Assembly (NCBI GenBank): GCA_040903745.1
Contig: JBBDUV010000100.1
Location: 15,487 to 79,486 of the forward strand
Length of the DNA: 64,000 nucleotides
Direction: 5' to 3'
Origin: M55B112 sp040903745
Lineage (GTDB): Bacteria > Bacteroidota > Bacteroidia > Bacteroidales > GCA-2748055
Positions 50,320 through 59,981 of this stretch are shown one piece after another. Every line of letters begins with the position of its first letter. Position 1 is the first letter of the stretch. The notes under the pieces were generated by a model. That model was not told the origin of the DNA. It ran no database searches and saw only the letters and a list, made by a program, of their open reading frames with translations. The translations under genes were made by a program, and so were the position numbers.

Positions 50320-50817
50320 TTATTTGTTGTTCCTGTATCCCCGGCCCCTGCCACCACCTTCACCGGCCCGGAATTTTTTGAGGATATACATTCTGAATTC
50401 ACGGTCAAGTGCATACATCTGCATGGTCTTCTTCTTGCCCATGATCTCTACAAAGGTTTTATGGTACTCTCTGCTGAGGTCCACCCTGCTTTGTTGCAAT
50501 TCAAGGAATTTTTGAACTGTCTCATCAATCTCCTGATCGCTCATCGCCTCATAATTGCTACTGTAGTATACCAACAGGTTTTTTTCATCCTCATTAATCT
50601 TCATGTTCCTGTTATGCAGGTCCTCCTGTACCGGCCAGAATTTTTCAGCCTCAGCTTCAGAAAGATCGAGTTTCTCATTATAAAAACTGATCTTTTCCTC
50701 TTTGAATCTTTGCATATGCCCACCTGGCTGTGCTGCTGCTGTTAACGAAACAACAAACAAAAGTGCCGGGATAATCATCATCCTGTTTCTAATGAGATAT
50801 TTATTCATGGTATACAT
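50320..50817 (-). CDS. Spy/CpxP-like periplasmic protein
   Basis: 165 residues, likely from Met4 (MNKYLIRNRMM). Signal peptide to about residue 29, then an all-helical charged domain with KLDLSEAEAEKFWPVQ, an LTxxQ-like motif of Spy/CpxP relatives, and a basic Gly/Arg tail (GEGGGRGRGYRNNK). Third gene of the sigma-factor operon, 3 bp behind the preceding gene. Probably an envelope-stress chaperone; assignment is by pattern and context. Confidence 0.72.
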   Translation of the reverse strand: MYTMNKYLIRNRMMIIPALLFVVSLTAAAQPGGHMQRFKEEKISFYNEKLDLSEAEAEKFWPVQEDLHNRNMKINEDEKNLLVYYSSNYEAMSDQEIDETVQKFLELQQSRVDLSREYHKTFVEIMGKKKTMQMYALDREFRMYILKKFRAGEGGGRGRGYRNNK

Positions 50818-50820
50818 ATT

Positions 50821-51282
50821 TTAATTTGATTCAAGTAAATGAAGCAGGTCAACTTCGTTGCTGCTAAGATAGACCATTGCATTCTCATCCCATTCCGAAA
50901 ACGGACTCTCCTCATCCATTGAATAGGCCTCTGAAATGATCGCTTCGTCGTAGGTTACACCTGTCTGTTCGAGCAACTCCAAATCGTATAAACTATACGT
51001 ATCGAATTTATTCCCTACGATGGTTTGCAGTAAAACATAGATGACCAATGCAATACCGGCCATTGAGGCTGCGAGGGTAAGGTAGGGCCGCAGTGAAATC
51101 CGCCTTCCGGGCTTTAGCTTTTGGGTAGTTTCAAGCTGATTGGATCGTTCGCCCCCCCGATCAGCCTCATTGATACGGTCCATAACGCGATCCCCCAGTT
51201 CATTGAAATACCCGTCAGGAACCACAAAAGGATTTTTTGGCTCTTCAGGCATGTGATTCTGTATCTTTTTTATTGAAGTCAT
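50821..51282 (-). CDS. Single-pass membrane protein, candidate anti-sigma factor
   Basis: 153 residues. N-terminal cytoplasmic part (NPFVVPDGYFNELGDRVMDRI), one TM helix (about 67-86, TLAASMAGIALVIYVLLQTI) and an acidic C-terminal part. The topology and its place right after an ECF sigma gene suggest an anti-sigma factor or regulator, but no zinc-binding anti-sigma motif is seen. PxGYF-containing proteins of this kind recur in Bacteroidota sigma operons. Confidence 0.6.
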   Translation of the reverse strand: MTSIKKIQNHMPEEPKNPFVVPDGYFNELGDRVMDRINEADRGGERSNQLETTQKLKPGRRISLRPYLTLAASMAGIALVIYVLLQTIVGNKFDTYSLYDLELLEQTGVTYDEAIISEAYSMDEESPFSEWDENAMVYLSSNEVDLLHLLESN

Positions 51283-51325
51283 AATTCAGTCATCTGTAAG
51301 TTAGACTATTAAAAATATAAAAGGT

Positions 51326-51877
51326 TTATTCAGCGAGCAGATTCTTCTCAATTTTTTTTACTGCGTGATGGTATGAGGCTTTTAGCGCTCCCACGGATGT
51401 GTTGAGAATTTCCGCCATCTCTTCATATTTCAGCTTTTCATAATATTTCAGGTTAAATACCAGACGCTGCTTTTCCGGTAGTGAGAGGATCGCCTGTTGA
51501 AGCTTTCGCTCGGCCTGGTCACCGTCAAACCAGGGATCGGCCTCCAGCCCTTCTGCCAGGTACAACTCATATTCCGGATTGTCGGATCCTGACAAATGTC
51601 TTTTTCTCGATTTAATGAGGGTAAGAGACTCATTGGTTGCGATGCGAAAGAGCCATGTGTATAGTTCGGATTCAGCCCTGAAACCATCCAGGTTGCCCCA
51701 TACTTTGATCAGGGTGTTCTGCAGGGCATCATCAGCATCTTCATGGGTAATGAGCAAGCGTCGGCAGTGCCAGTACAGCCGCTCACTGTATTTATCAATG
51801 AGATGTCTGAAAGCAGTTTCACGCTGTTCATTGTCCCTGAACTGTCTGATGATCTCTTTGTCAGAATTTACCGGCAT
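51326..51877 (-). CDS. ECF-type RNA polymerase sigma factor
   Basis: 183 residues. Sigma region 2 (ADDALQNTLIKVWGNLDGF, WLFRIATNESL) and region 4 (LPEKQRLVFNLKYYEKLKYE, MAEILNTSVGALKASYHHA) are clear. Heads a three-gene unit with a membrane protein and a Spy-like protein, so an envelope-stress response is likely. Confidence 0.93.
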   Translation of the reverse strand: MPVNSDKEIIRQFRDNEQRETAFRHLIDKYSERLYWHCRRLLITHEDADDALQNTLIKVWGNLDGFRAESELYTWLFRIATNESLTLIKSRKRHLSGSDNPEYELYLAEGLEADPWFDGDQAERKLQQAILSLPEKQRLVFNLKYYEKLKYEEMAEILNTSVGALKASYHHAVKKIEKNLLAE

Positions 51878-51946
51878 CTTATCTCCTCTGCCAAATTAGA
51901 GTGTTTAAACCCGGAAAGGTTTAAGGGAATCTGGAAATACATTGCA

Positions 51947-53338
51947 TTACCTGAATTCAACCAATTCTGTAAGTCCAGACCTAATCCCGAAATCGCGAAC
52001 CTGGGTTTGCATCGTGCTTTTCAAATCAGCCTGTCTGTAAACGATCCTGTAGGAACCCGGCTGCAGGTAGTAGTCCTGCCGATTCACACCCGGCCTGATA
52101 TTGAGCACCCATTTCTGATCACCTTCCTCCGTCAGCCGGAACAGTGCACCATAACCCGGTTTTTTGGAAGATATATGTACCATTCCTGGTTCAGGGATCT
52201 CAACGGTGGTTGTGTAACTCTGTCGTATTTCTACATCCCGGAGGTATATCAGGGGAAATACCGGTATCTCCAGATCATATTTACCGACCACGTATTTCTC
52301 GCTGGTTTCCATGAATTGCACATTGATGGTCTTAGGATCCCCCGACCGTTTAACCAGTATCTTTTCGTTCCTGTAGACATTTCCTTTCGCACTTCTTATC
52401 AGTAAATACCCCTGCGGAGCATCAATGCCGATGTGGTTGTGCCGTCCTGCAACCAATCTGACTGAATCTGTTGATGCGGACGGTATTGTCTGTGCTACAA
52501 CAGTATATGTACTGAGCTGATCAATGGAAAGGGTGTCAGGATATCCTTTACTGTTAAGCGTATGCATCATGTTATAGCGTACCTTTCCGGAAAGCTGGTC
52601 GTAGAAAAGAACAGCTACATCAGTCTCAGTAGGCATTCCTTCGGTATCTATCAGATTCACCTGGGCACTGGTTGTGTTTAAGGCATGGGTTATAACGACT
52701 TTCATGGCGTGGCGGAACTGCTCTTTGCTTGGTGCATCATAATAATGACCCAGGCAGCCGAATGTCTCTTCAAACATGGGATCATTACCAATACCAATAA
52801 CAAATGGACGCAGTGTTATCCCCTTTTTCTGCAATTCAATGGATACCTCGCAGGGATCTCCATCGCATGCCTCGACGCCATCGGTAAGCAATATGATAAT
52901 ATTCCTGCATGTATTACACGGAGGAAAGTCGTTTGCCGCCAGTTCAAGGGAATGGGCGATGGGGGTGGTGCCTTTGGGTGATAGAAAGCGCAACTTCTGT
53001 CTGATCCTCGATGCGTTGTTCGGGGCAAAGGGAACCTCGAGTTTGGTATCACTGCAATCCTGCGGAGGAACGGGACTCTGGTGTCCATAAACCCTTAATG
53101 CCATTTCAACGTTTTCAAGCTGTGCAATGCTGTCGACCATTTCCACCAGCACCTTTCTGGCAACATTAATCTTCGTTTCACCATCCCACGGACCTGACAT
53201 GCTATAAGATGCATCGAAAATAAACAGGATCCTGGAACTTGGCTCGTAACCGACTTCAGACTCCTGGGCATAATGCCTTGCCGGTAGGAGTAAAAGAAAT
53301 ATCAGGAGGGCTATATACCGGTATATAATACTTTTCAT
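51947..53338 (-). CDS. Secreted VWA-domain protein
   Basis: 463 residues. Signal peptide (to about residue 24), then a von Willebrand A domain (about 35-225) with intact metal site: DASYSMS, Thr in PKGTTPIAHS, and Asp in LLTDGVEACDGD. Cys-rich loops (PPCNTCRN, CDGDPC) are probably disulfide-bonded. The C-terminal half is beta-rich and may be Ig-like repeats. Ligand unknown. It may share regulation with the sigma-factor unit downstream but the gap is 70 bp. Confidence 0.85.
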   Translation of the reverse strand: MKSIIYRYIALLIFLLLLPARHYAQESEVGYEPSSRILFIFDASYSMSGPWDGETKINVARKVLVEMVDSIAQLENVEMALRVYGHQSPVPPQDCSDTKLEVPFAPNNASRIRQKLRFLSPKGTTPIAHSLELAANDFPPCNTCRNIIILLTDGVEACDGDPCEVSIELQKKGITLRPFVIGIGNDPMFEETFGCLGHYYDAPSKEQFRHAMKVVITHALNTTSAQVNLIDTEGMPTETDVAVLFYDQLSGKVRYNMMHTLNSKGYPDTLSIDQLSTYTVVAQTIPSASTDSVRLVAGRHNHIGIDAPQGYLLIRSAKGNVYRNEKILVKRSGDPKTINVQFMETSEKYVVGKYDLEIPVFPLIYLRDVEIRQSYTTTVEIPEPGMVHISSKKPGYGALFRLTEEGDQKWVLNIRPGVNRQDYYLQPGSYRIVYRQADLKSTMQTQVRDFGIRSGLTELVEFR

Positions 53339-53428
53339 TGCTATAACGCATTAATAATGAATGACGTTCTGCAATATACAAATTATAGTAAAAGCAATTC
53401 GACCAGCCCGCTTAAAAGTTTTAACAGG

Positions 53429-55474
53429 CTACTTCCTCCCGGCCAGGTACTCCATCACCTGTCTGTACACATTCTCCCCGTTGAAGCCAAGCTTTTCGTC
53501 CAGCACCTTGAAGGGAGCTGAATAGCCGAAACTTTCCAGTCCGTACACCTTGCCCTTTGGTCCCACGAGCCCCTGCAATGTTACCGGCAATCCGGCTGAC
53601 ATTCCAAAAACAGGAAGGGCAGTCGGTATCACAGATTCACAGTATGCATCATCCTGGTCCCTGAATCTTCCTTCGGAGATAGCTGAAACGACCCTTACTC
53701 TAAGATTTTCCCGCTCCTCCAACAGTGCTGAACCATCGATAAGGGTAGAGACTTCCGATCCCGAAGCTACAAGGGTAATATCAGGAATCCCTTCGACATC
53801 CTTTACGACGTATGCTCCTTTTTCGGCATTCAGTGCATCGGTGTACCTGTCAGATCCCGGCAATGCTGGAACATCGGCGATACCCTGTCTTGAAAGGATC
53901 AGTGCTGTGGGTGTTTTTTGATTCTCAATGGCCATTTTCCAGGCAACGACAGATTCTGTACCGTCAGCCGGACGCAATACAAGCATGGACCTGTCGCCTG
54001 AATGATTCTTCATGTGCTCCAGGAGCCTGATCTGCGCCTCCTGCTCCACCGGTTGGTGTGTGGGACCATCTTCACCAACCCTGAAGGCATCATGGGTCCA
54101 GACATATTTAACCGGCAGTTCCATGAGGGCTGCCAATCTTACTGCGGGTTTCATGTAATCACTGAAAACAAAGAATGTTCCCACTACCGGTATCACTCCG
54201 CCATGCAGTGCCATGCCGTTGGCAATGGCTGCCATGGTGAGCTCACTCACTCCCGCCTGCAGGAAAGCGCCTGAAAAATCGTTCTTCACAAAGGCAGTTG
54301 TATTCTTCAGGAAGGTATCTGTTTTATCACTGTTAGACAGGTCGGCTGAAGCAACGATCAGGTTTTCAATCTTTTCATGCATCGCACCAAGAACCGCACC
54401 TGCAGATGCGCGGGTGGCCAGATTCTCCTTTATTTTAATTGAGGAGAAATTGATGGAGGATGGTTCATTGTTCAGAAATCTTTTTAATTTTTCAGCCTTA
54501 TCAGGGTTTGCTGCTTCCCAATCAGCCTGCAGCTTTTTCTTCTCTGCCACAATTTTTCGCTTTGTATCCAGCACCTCCTGAAACCATGCCTGCACCTCCG
54601 GGAAGATACGGAAAGGATCGGTTGGATCTCCACCCAGGTTGGCAATGGATTTGTCAAAGGATGCTCCAGCGTCAGAGAGGGGCATGCCATGTGTGGAAGT
54701 CTGTCTCTCAAAACTCTCCCCCTCTTCCGTCAGCGCACCTTTTCCCATAATGGTCTTACCGATAATTAAGACAGGCATATCCTTCTCCTGTTCTGCCTTC
54801 TTCATGGTACCAATTATCTGCTCAGGATCATTGCCGTTGATGGTATAAACCCGCCATCCCCATGCCTCATATTTCTTTGCAGTATCTTCAGTTGTGACCA
54901 CTTTTGTTTTGGTCGAAAGCTGAATGTCATTCGAATCATAGAACATAACGAGATTGTTAAGTCCCAGGTGACCCGCGATCCTGCCGGCACCCTGTGATAT
55001 CTCCTCCTGAATTCCCCCATCGGAAATAAATGTATATGTTTTATGCGCCATCCAGTCGCCGAAACGCTCCACCAGAAAGCGTTCAGTTATTGCTGCTCCA
55101 ACCGCCATCGTATGACCCTGTCCCAGTGGACCGGAGGTGTTTTCAATTCCCCTGCTGGTAGCCACTTCGGGATGACCGGGTGTGGGACTGCCCCACTGGC
55201 GGAAACCGGCCAGATCCTCCATGGTATATGCACCGACAAGTGCCAGCACACTGTAAAGCATAGGCGACATATGGCCGGGATCAAGGAAAAATCTGTCCCT
55301 GAAGGGCCATTGCATGTTGTCCGGATCAAAATTCAGGAATTCTGAATATAATATTTCAATAAAATCAGCACCGCCCATGGCCCCTCCCGGGTGACCGGAT
55401 TTGGCTTTTTCTACCATGGCTGCTGATAGGATCCTGATGTTGTCCGCTGCTTTCGTGTGAAGTTGTGTGCTCAT
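53429..55474 (-). CDS. tkt: Transketolase
   Basis: 681 residues, full length. Thiamine diphosphate motifs (KSGHPGGAMGGADF, SGPLGQGHTMAVGAA, FISDGGIQEE) and the pyrimidine domain (RVGEDGPTHQPVEQ) are present; the metal motif reads SDG rather than GDG. Moves two-carbon units in the pentose phosphate pathway. A minus-strand -7 box lies 36 nt upstream of the start. Confidence 0.95.
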   Translation of the reverse strand: MSTQLHTKAADNIRILSAAMVEKAKSGHPGGAMGGADFIEILYSEFLNFDPDNMQWPFRDRFFLDPGHMSPMLYSVLALVGAYTMEDLAGFRQWGSPTPGHPEVATSRGIENTSGPLGQGHTMAVGAAITERFLVERFGDWMAHKTYTFISDGGIQEEISQGAGRIAGHLGLNNLVMFYDSNDIQLSTKTKVVTTEDTAKKYEAWGWRVYTINGNDPEQIIGTMKKAEQEKDMPVLIIGKTIMGKGALTEEGESFERQTSTHGMPLSDAGASFDKSIANLGGDPTDPFRIFPEVQAWFQEVLDTKRKIVAEKKKLQADWEAANPDKAEKLKRFLNNEPSSINFSSIKIKENLATRASAGAVLGAMHEKIENLIVASADLSNSDKTDTFLKNTTAFVKNDFSGAFLQAGVSELTMAAIANGMALHGGVIPVVGTFFVFSDYMKPAVRLAALMELPVKYVWTHDAFRVGEDGPTHQPVEQEAQIRLLEHMKNHSGDRSMLVLRPADGTESVVAWKMAIENQKTPTALILSRQGIADVPALPGSDRYTDALNAEKGAYVVKDVEGIPDITLVASGSEVSTLIDGSALLEERENLRVRVVSAISEGRFRDQDDAYCESVIPTALPVFGMSAGLPVTLQGLVGPKGKVYGLESFGYSAPFKVLDEKLGFNGENVYRQVMEYLAGRK

Positions 55475-55509
55475 TAATTCTGTTTTTTAACATTGATTTT
55501 AAACGGTGT

Positions 55510-55517
55510 CAAAAGTA
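55510..55517 (-). promoter_or_regulatory. -7 box for tkt
   Basis: Minus strand TACTTTTG, matching TAnnTTTG; expected leader about 29 nt. Confidence 0.5.
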
Positions 55518-55554
55518 ATGAAAATATGCAGATATTGGAACTGTTTTTTACAGA

Positions 55555-55760
55555 GATGGTTCTACAGACATTTCTTTACAGACATGGCGCCCCGCTGGGG
55601 CTGATGATTCCTTGTGGGCTGTCTGTGCTACAGACATGGCGCAGCCTAACGGAGCTGGACATGCTCCGCCAGGAGCGACATGTCTGTAGAACGATCTGCC
55701 CACATGGAACCCAAGCTCCGTAGGAGCGACATGTCTAGCCCCAGCGGCAAAATGGTGCTT
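55555..55760. repeat. Hairpin-repeat array R11
   Basis: Three to four units, first reverse (CTACAGACATGGC, GCCCCGCTGGGGCT), then forward (CATGTCTGTAGAACGATC, TGCCCACATGGAACCC, AGCTCCGTAGGAGCG, GCCCCAGCGGC). Separates tkt from the hutH 3' repeats. Confidence 0.86.
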
Positions 55761-55803
55761 CTAACTATGTACAGATGGGTGACAGGGGGAACAGCTGGTT
55801 CAA

Positions 55804-55921
55804 TTACAACAGTCTTTCCTCAGTTTCATGATCCAGCGGTACCGTTCTCAGGAAATCATCAATTACAACAATCTTTCCTCAGTTTCATGATCCAGCGGTA
55901 CCGTTCTCAGGAAATCATCAA
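55804..55921 (-). repeat. Two extra tandem copies of the hutH 3' end
   Basis: Two 59-bp units (55804-55862, 55863-55921), differing from each other at one base, directly follow hutH. On the minus strand each encodes DDFLRTVPLDHETEERLL and stop, matching the true hutH C-terminus VDFLRTVPLDPEPEERLL. As 59 is not a multiple of three they are out of frame with each other and with hutH. Confidence 0.9.
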
Positions 55922-57439
55922 TTACAACAATCTTTCTTCAGGTTCGGGGTCCAATGGTACCGTTCTCAGGAAATCGACTGTTTCATTGATATCCCTGTAC
56001 ATCACCTTGTCTTCTTCGATAAATCCAACCCGCTTCCGGTACTGTGCCAAAAATTTTTCGAGGATAACCGAGCTCCTTGCCGGTCTTCTGAAATCGATCG
56101 CCTGTGCGGCATTATACAATTCAATGGCAAGAATACGTTCGAGGTTTTCCATTACCTTATAGGCTTTTACAGCAGCATTGGCTCCCATACTCACATGGTC
56201 CTCCTGTCCCTGCGATGATTCAATGGAATCGACCGAGGAGGGTGTACATAGCTGTTTGTTGTGGCTCACCATTGATGCGGCGGTATACTGGGGGATCATG
56301 AATCCTGAGTTCAAACCGGGATTGGCCACTAGAAAATGCGGCAGTCCACGTGAGCCCGACAGCAGTTGATACGTTCGTCTTTCCGAAATATTTCCCAGCT
56401 CAGAAAGTGCAATAGCCAGGTTGTCAAACGCCAGAGCCAACGGTTGTCCGTGAAAATTACCAGCGGAGATGATCAGGTCTTCATCGGGAAAAATGGTCGG
56501 ATTATCGGTCACCGAGTTGATCTCATTCCTGAATACATATGCCACATATTCGATGGAATCTTTCGAGGCGCCGTGCACCTGTGGAATGCACCTGAAGGAG
56601 TAAGGATCCTGGATATGGTTTTTGTGCCGGTTCGTAATTTCACTACCTTCCAGCACCATGCGGATTCGTTCAGCCGTACGGATCTGTCCCTGGTGGGGCC
56701 TGATCTGTTGTATCAGCGCATGAAAAGGCTCGATCCTTCCGTCAAAAGCATCCAGCGAAAGCGCCCCGATCATATCTGCAAGTCTGGACAGTTTGAATAC
56801 ACGAAGGCAGAGGTGTACACCATAGGCACTCATAAACTGTGTCCCATTTAACAGGGCCAGCCCCTCTTTCGACTGCAGATCAATAGGATCCCAGCCAAAC
56901 CTTTTCAACACTGTTGCAGAAGAGACGATCTCTCCATCCATCACCACCTCCCCCATTCCAATCAGCGGCAGACTCATATGCGCCAACGGAGCCAGATCGC
57001 CCGAGGCACCCAACGAACCATACTGGTAAACCACCGGGGTAATATTGTTGTTGTACATATCAATAAGACGTTCGACTGTAGCGAGCTGAACGCCAGAGTT
57101 CCCGTAGGAGAGCGATTGCACCTTCAGGAAAAGCATGAGCCGGGTGATCTCATCCGGCACAGTCTCCCCCACTCCGCAGGCATGTGACATGACCAGGTTT
57201 TTCTGCAACAAACCCAAATCAGCCTCTGAAATAACCTTATTGCAGAGTGAACCGAAACCGGTGTTGATGCCGTAAAGTGTATCAACACCCTGCTTCATTC
57301 TTTTATCGAGATAAGCACGACACTCCAGCACCTTCTCCCTGCTTCCACGAGATAATTCCAATTCCCTGTTCTCATCAATCAGCTGCCGGATCACGGTCCA
57401 ATCGATCACCTTCTTATTAATGTAGTGTACCTTTTTCAT
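55922..57439 (-). CDS. hutH: Histidine ammonia-lyase
   Basis: 505 residues. Converts histidine to urocanate and ammonia, first step of histidine breakdown. The Ala145-Ser146-Gly147 triad that forms the MIO cofactor is in GSLGASGDLAPLAH; other family blocks are YGINTGFGSLCNK, LLNGTQFMSAYG and QGQEDHVSMGANAA. No other hut gene is in the window. Its 3' end is followed by two partial tandem copies. A related aromatic ammonia-lyase role cannot be excluded, but the HutH motifs fit. Confidence 0.92.
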   Translation of the reverse strand: MKKVHYINKKVIDWTVIRQLIDENRELELSRGSREKVLECRAYLDKRMKQGVDTLYGINTGFGSLCNKVISEADLGLLQKNLVMSHACGVGETVPDEITRLMLFLKVQSLSYGNSGVQLATVERLIDMYNNNITPVVYQYGSLGASGDLAPLAHMSLPLIGMGEVVMDGEIVSSATVLKRFGWDPIDLQSKEGLALLNGTQFMSAYGVHLCLRVFKLSRLADMIGALSLDAFDGRIEPFHALIQQIRPHQGQIRTAERIRMVLEGSEITNRHKNHIQDPYSFRCIPQVHGASKDSIEYVAYVFRNEINSVTDNPTIFPDEDLIISAGNFHGQPLALAFDNLAIALSELGNISERRTYQLLSGSRGLPHFLVANPGLNSGFMIPQYTAASMVSHNKQLCTPSSVDSIESSQGQEDHVSMGANAAVKAYKVMENLERILAIELYNAAQAIDFRRPARSSVILEKFLAQYRKRVGFIEEDKVMYRDINETVDFLRTVPLDPEPEERLL

Positions 57440-57474
57440 GTGCTGTTGTTTAGTGCTTCGTTGAACCGATTTTG

Positions 57475-57482
57475 CAAACTTA
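57475..57482 (-). promoter_or_regulatory. -7 box for hutH
   Basis: Minus strand TAAGTTTG, matching TAnnTTTG, about 36 nt upstream of the hutH ATG. Confidence 0.5.
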
Positions 57483-57615
57483 GCAAAGTCAAAATGTCAA
57501 TGAAGTGCAATGGTAGGCCCATCCTTTGAAGATACCGCTCCTCCAATGCATTTCCATCCCGGTTCAGGAGGTGAATTACGTGAAAAAGAATGAAAATAGA
57601 GATGTTATTTGACAG

Positions 57616-58983
57616 TTATGGCTTCAAAACAGCCATTAATTCATCGAAAGAGAGCATCTGCTGATCACCTGTGAGCATATCCTTTAGTGTGACCTTTCCG
57701 GCGCGAATCTCATTTTCTCCTGCCATGGCAACAAACGGGATCTTTAGCTGATTGGCGTAGCTCATCTGCTTTTTCATTTTTGCCTGATCGGGATAGATCT
57801 CTGCAATAACCCCACTCTGCCTAAGTTTTCCAAGGATTGGAAGTACATATCGTACCTCATCCTCACCGAAATTAACAAACATAAGTTGTGTAAGCTCTTC
57901 GGCTGATGCCGGAAAGCGATTGAGCTGCATCAAAACATCGTAGATCCTGTCGGCCCCAAAACTGATCCCCACCCCTGATGTATCCGGCATACCAAATATA
58001 CCGGTCAGATCATCATACCTGCCTCCGCCACAGATACTGCCGATCTGAACCTCGTCTGACCTCACCTCAATGATGGCACCGGTATAGTAATTGAGTCCCC
58101 TGGCCAGGGTGATATCCAGCTCTACGGAGGATGAAACAGGATCCATACCGATATATTCCATCAACTGCCTGATCTCGGAGATCCCCTTTTTCCCTTTCTC
58201 AGATTTTGAAAGGTATTTTTCCAGAAAGATCAGCTTTTCTTTGTTATTCCCCTGCATCTCAAAGACCGGGTTGAGCAGGTTCAGAGAATCCTGCGAGAGA
58301 CCTTTGGTGAGAAGCTCCGCGCGAACATTTTCAATCCCGGCCTTTTCCAGCTTATCAATGGCAACGGTGATATCCACGATCCGTTCCCGCGCACCGATCA
58401 CTTCAGCGATTCCCGCGAGTATCTTTCTGTTGTTGATCTTGATAATCACCTTCAGGGAAAGAAGGGAAAAAACTTCGTCAATGATCCTGATCAGCTCGAA
58501 CTCATTAATCAGCGAGCTGCTACCGATCATATCGGCATCGCATTGATAGAATTCACGGTACCTTCCTTTTTGCGGATTGTCGGCCCGCCAGACCGGCTGT
58601 ATCTGGTAGCGCTTAAAGGGGAAGGTGATCTCATTCCTGTGCTGCACCACATACCTGGCAAAAGGAACGGTGAGATCATACCTGAGACCGCGTTTGGAGA
58701 TGACTGAAGCGATCCCGGCCGGATCGGAATTCCGGATCTGCTGTTCACTGAGACCCCGCAGAAAATCGCCCGAATTAAGGATCCTGAACAGGAGCTTGTC
58801 ACCCTCCTCGCCATACTTTCCCAGCAGGGTGGTCAGGTTTTCCATGGCAGGAGTTTCGATCTGCATAAATCCGTACTTTCTGAAAACCGTGCGGATGGTT
58901 TCAAAAATGAAATTTCGGCGCGACATCTCTACCGGTGAAAAATCGCGTGTACCCTTTGGAACAGAAGGTTTTTGAGACGCCAT
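57616..58983 (-). CDS. hisS: Histidyl-tRNA synthetase
   Basis: 455 residues from the ATG giving MASQKPSVPKGTRDFSPVEM; the in-frame ATG at 59055 overlaps the promoter and is rejected. Class II motifs: KGTRDF, PVWRADNPQKGRYREFYQCD (motif 2) and histidine-binding ARGLNYYTG. C-terminal anticodon-binding domain at about 355-455. Confidence 0.95.
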   Translation of the reverse strand: MASQKPSVPKGTRDFSPVEMSRRNFIFETIRTVFRKYGFMQIETPAMENLTTLLGKYGEEGDKLLFRILNSGDFLRGLSEQQIRNSDPAGIASVISKRGLRYDLTVPFARYVVQHRNEITFPFKRYQIQPVWRADNPQKGRYREFYQCDADMIGSSSLINEFELIRIIDEVFSLLSLKVIIKINNRKILAGIAEVIGARERIVDITVAIDKLEKAGIENVRAELLTKGLSQDSLNLLNPVFEMQGNNKEKLIFLEKYLSKSEKGKKGISEIRQLMEYIGMDPVSSSVELDITLARGLNYYTGAIIEVRSDEVQIGSICGGGRYDDLTGIFGMPDTSGVGISFGADRIYDVLMQLNRFPASAEELTQLMFVNFGEDEVRYVLPILGKLRQSGVIAEIYPDQAKMKKQMSYANQLKIPFVAMAGENEIRAGKVTLKDMLTGDQQMLSFDELMAVLKP

Positions 58984-59022
58984 AAGAAGGTGATTGTTGG
59001 TCAGATTTCTTTTATTCGCGCA

Positions 59023-59055
59023 CAAATTTAACCATTTGAGCGGAGTTCTCCTCAA
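59023..59055 (-). promoter_or_regulatory. Promoter for hisS
   Basis: Minus strand TTG (59053-59055), 22-bp spacer, TAAATTTG (59023-59030). Leader about 33 nt to the ATG at 58983; it decides the hisS start. Confidence 0.65.
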
Positions 59056-59101
59056 TAAAATGGCATATTCAGAGTCTGGTCAGACAGAAGGATTGCTCAG
59101 T

Positions 59102-59956
59102 TTATCTTGCTTTGCCCACTTTTTTCAGATCGAATTCAAGAAAAGCATCTGGTTTTCTTGGACTTACCTTATGATAATCGAAGTAATAAAAATTTGAATC
59201 CCCTGCTCCGATAAGAATTTTGTATACGCGGGCTTTCAGCTTTTTGCCCTCTGGTCCGACCTTATGAAGAAAGACGATGTTCTCATCCTTGTTCATGATC
59301 GCCTCCTTGATCTCCTCCCGGGTAACAATTTTAAAATCATGGGGATATACCGCTTTAATACGGGCTTCGGAACCGATGGAATTTTCCAGCTCATCTTCTA
59401 CAAGGTAGAGTGTCTTGTCGTGAACACCCGACATGTTATCATTATATTCCTTCAGTACATTCTGTGAGATCAGTTCGGGATCGTCGGTGATCATCCGCAC
59501 ATGTTTCTGCATAAAGTTCACCATTGTACCCAATTTATAGGTGTAGTTCTCCTCTTCAACCCCGTAATAGCTCAGTGGGATATTAACAATATCTCTCATC
59601 TCCTCTATGGATGGTTTATCGCCAGGCAACGACAGGCAAAGGAAATTATAACGTGTCTGAGATTTATCCTTTTCGAAAGAAACAATCGCAACATACAAAA
59701 AAGATGCCTTCGGGTCGCCTGATTTCTCGTTGAATTCATTATAATTTATAAAATCATACTCTGTGATATCCCAGTATTTATCCATGGCATCCCTGATCTC
59801 AAAGTTATATTCTGACATAGGATTTCCCTGCAAAACAACATATGTTTTCGTGTTGTGAAAAATCTCAAGATCCTCTACTGTAGGAAGGTATTCTCTCTGG
59901 GATACAACATTTACAAGGGGCAGGGTTACAAGCAGGATAGCAATTAATTTTCTCAT
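59102..59956 (-). CDS. Secreted protein of unknown function
   Basis: 284 residues from the ATG giving MRKLIAILLVTLPLVNVVSQ, a clear signal peptide; the longer frame to 60037 overlaps the preceding gene. Not recognised. Mixed alpha/beta with charged surface; NPMSEYNFEIRDAMDKYWDI resembles the start of a repeated beta-alpha module also seen loosely near IVTREEIKEAIMNKDENIVF. Twenty-five bases behind another unknown secreted protein, probably one operon. Confidence 0.7.
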   Translation of the reverse strand: MRKLIAILLVTLPLVNVVSQREYLPTVEDLEIFHNTKTYVVLQGNPMSEYNFEIRDAMDKYWDITEYDFINYNEFNEKSGDPKASFLYVAIVSFEKDKSQTRYNFLCLSLPGDKPSIEEMRDIVNIPLSYYGVEEENYTYKLGTMVNFMQKHVRMITDDPELISQNVLKEYNDNMSGVHDKTLYLVEDELENSIGSEARIKAVYPHDFKIVTREEIKEAIMNKDENIVFLHKVGPEGKKLKARVYKILIGAGDSNFYYFDYHKVSPRKPDAFLEFDLKKVGKAR

Positions 59957-59981
59957 ATACAAATTCTTTTTGTTATTGGTA

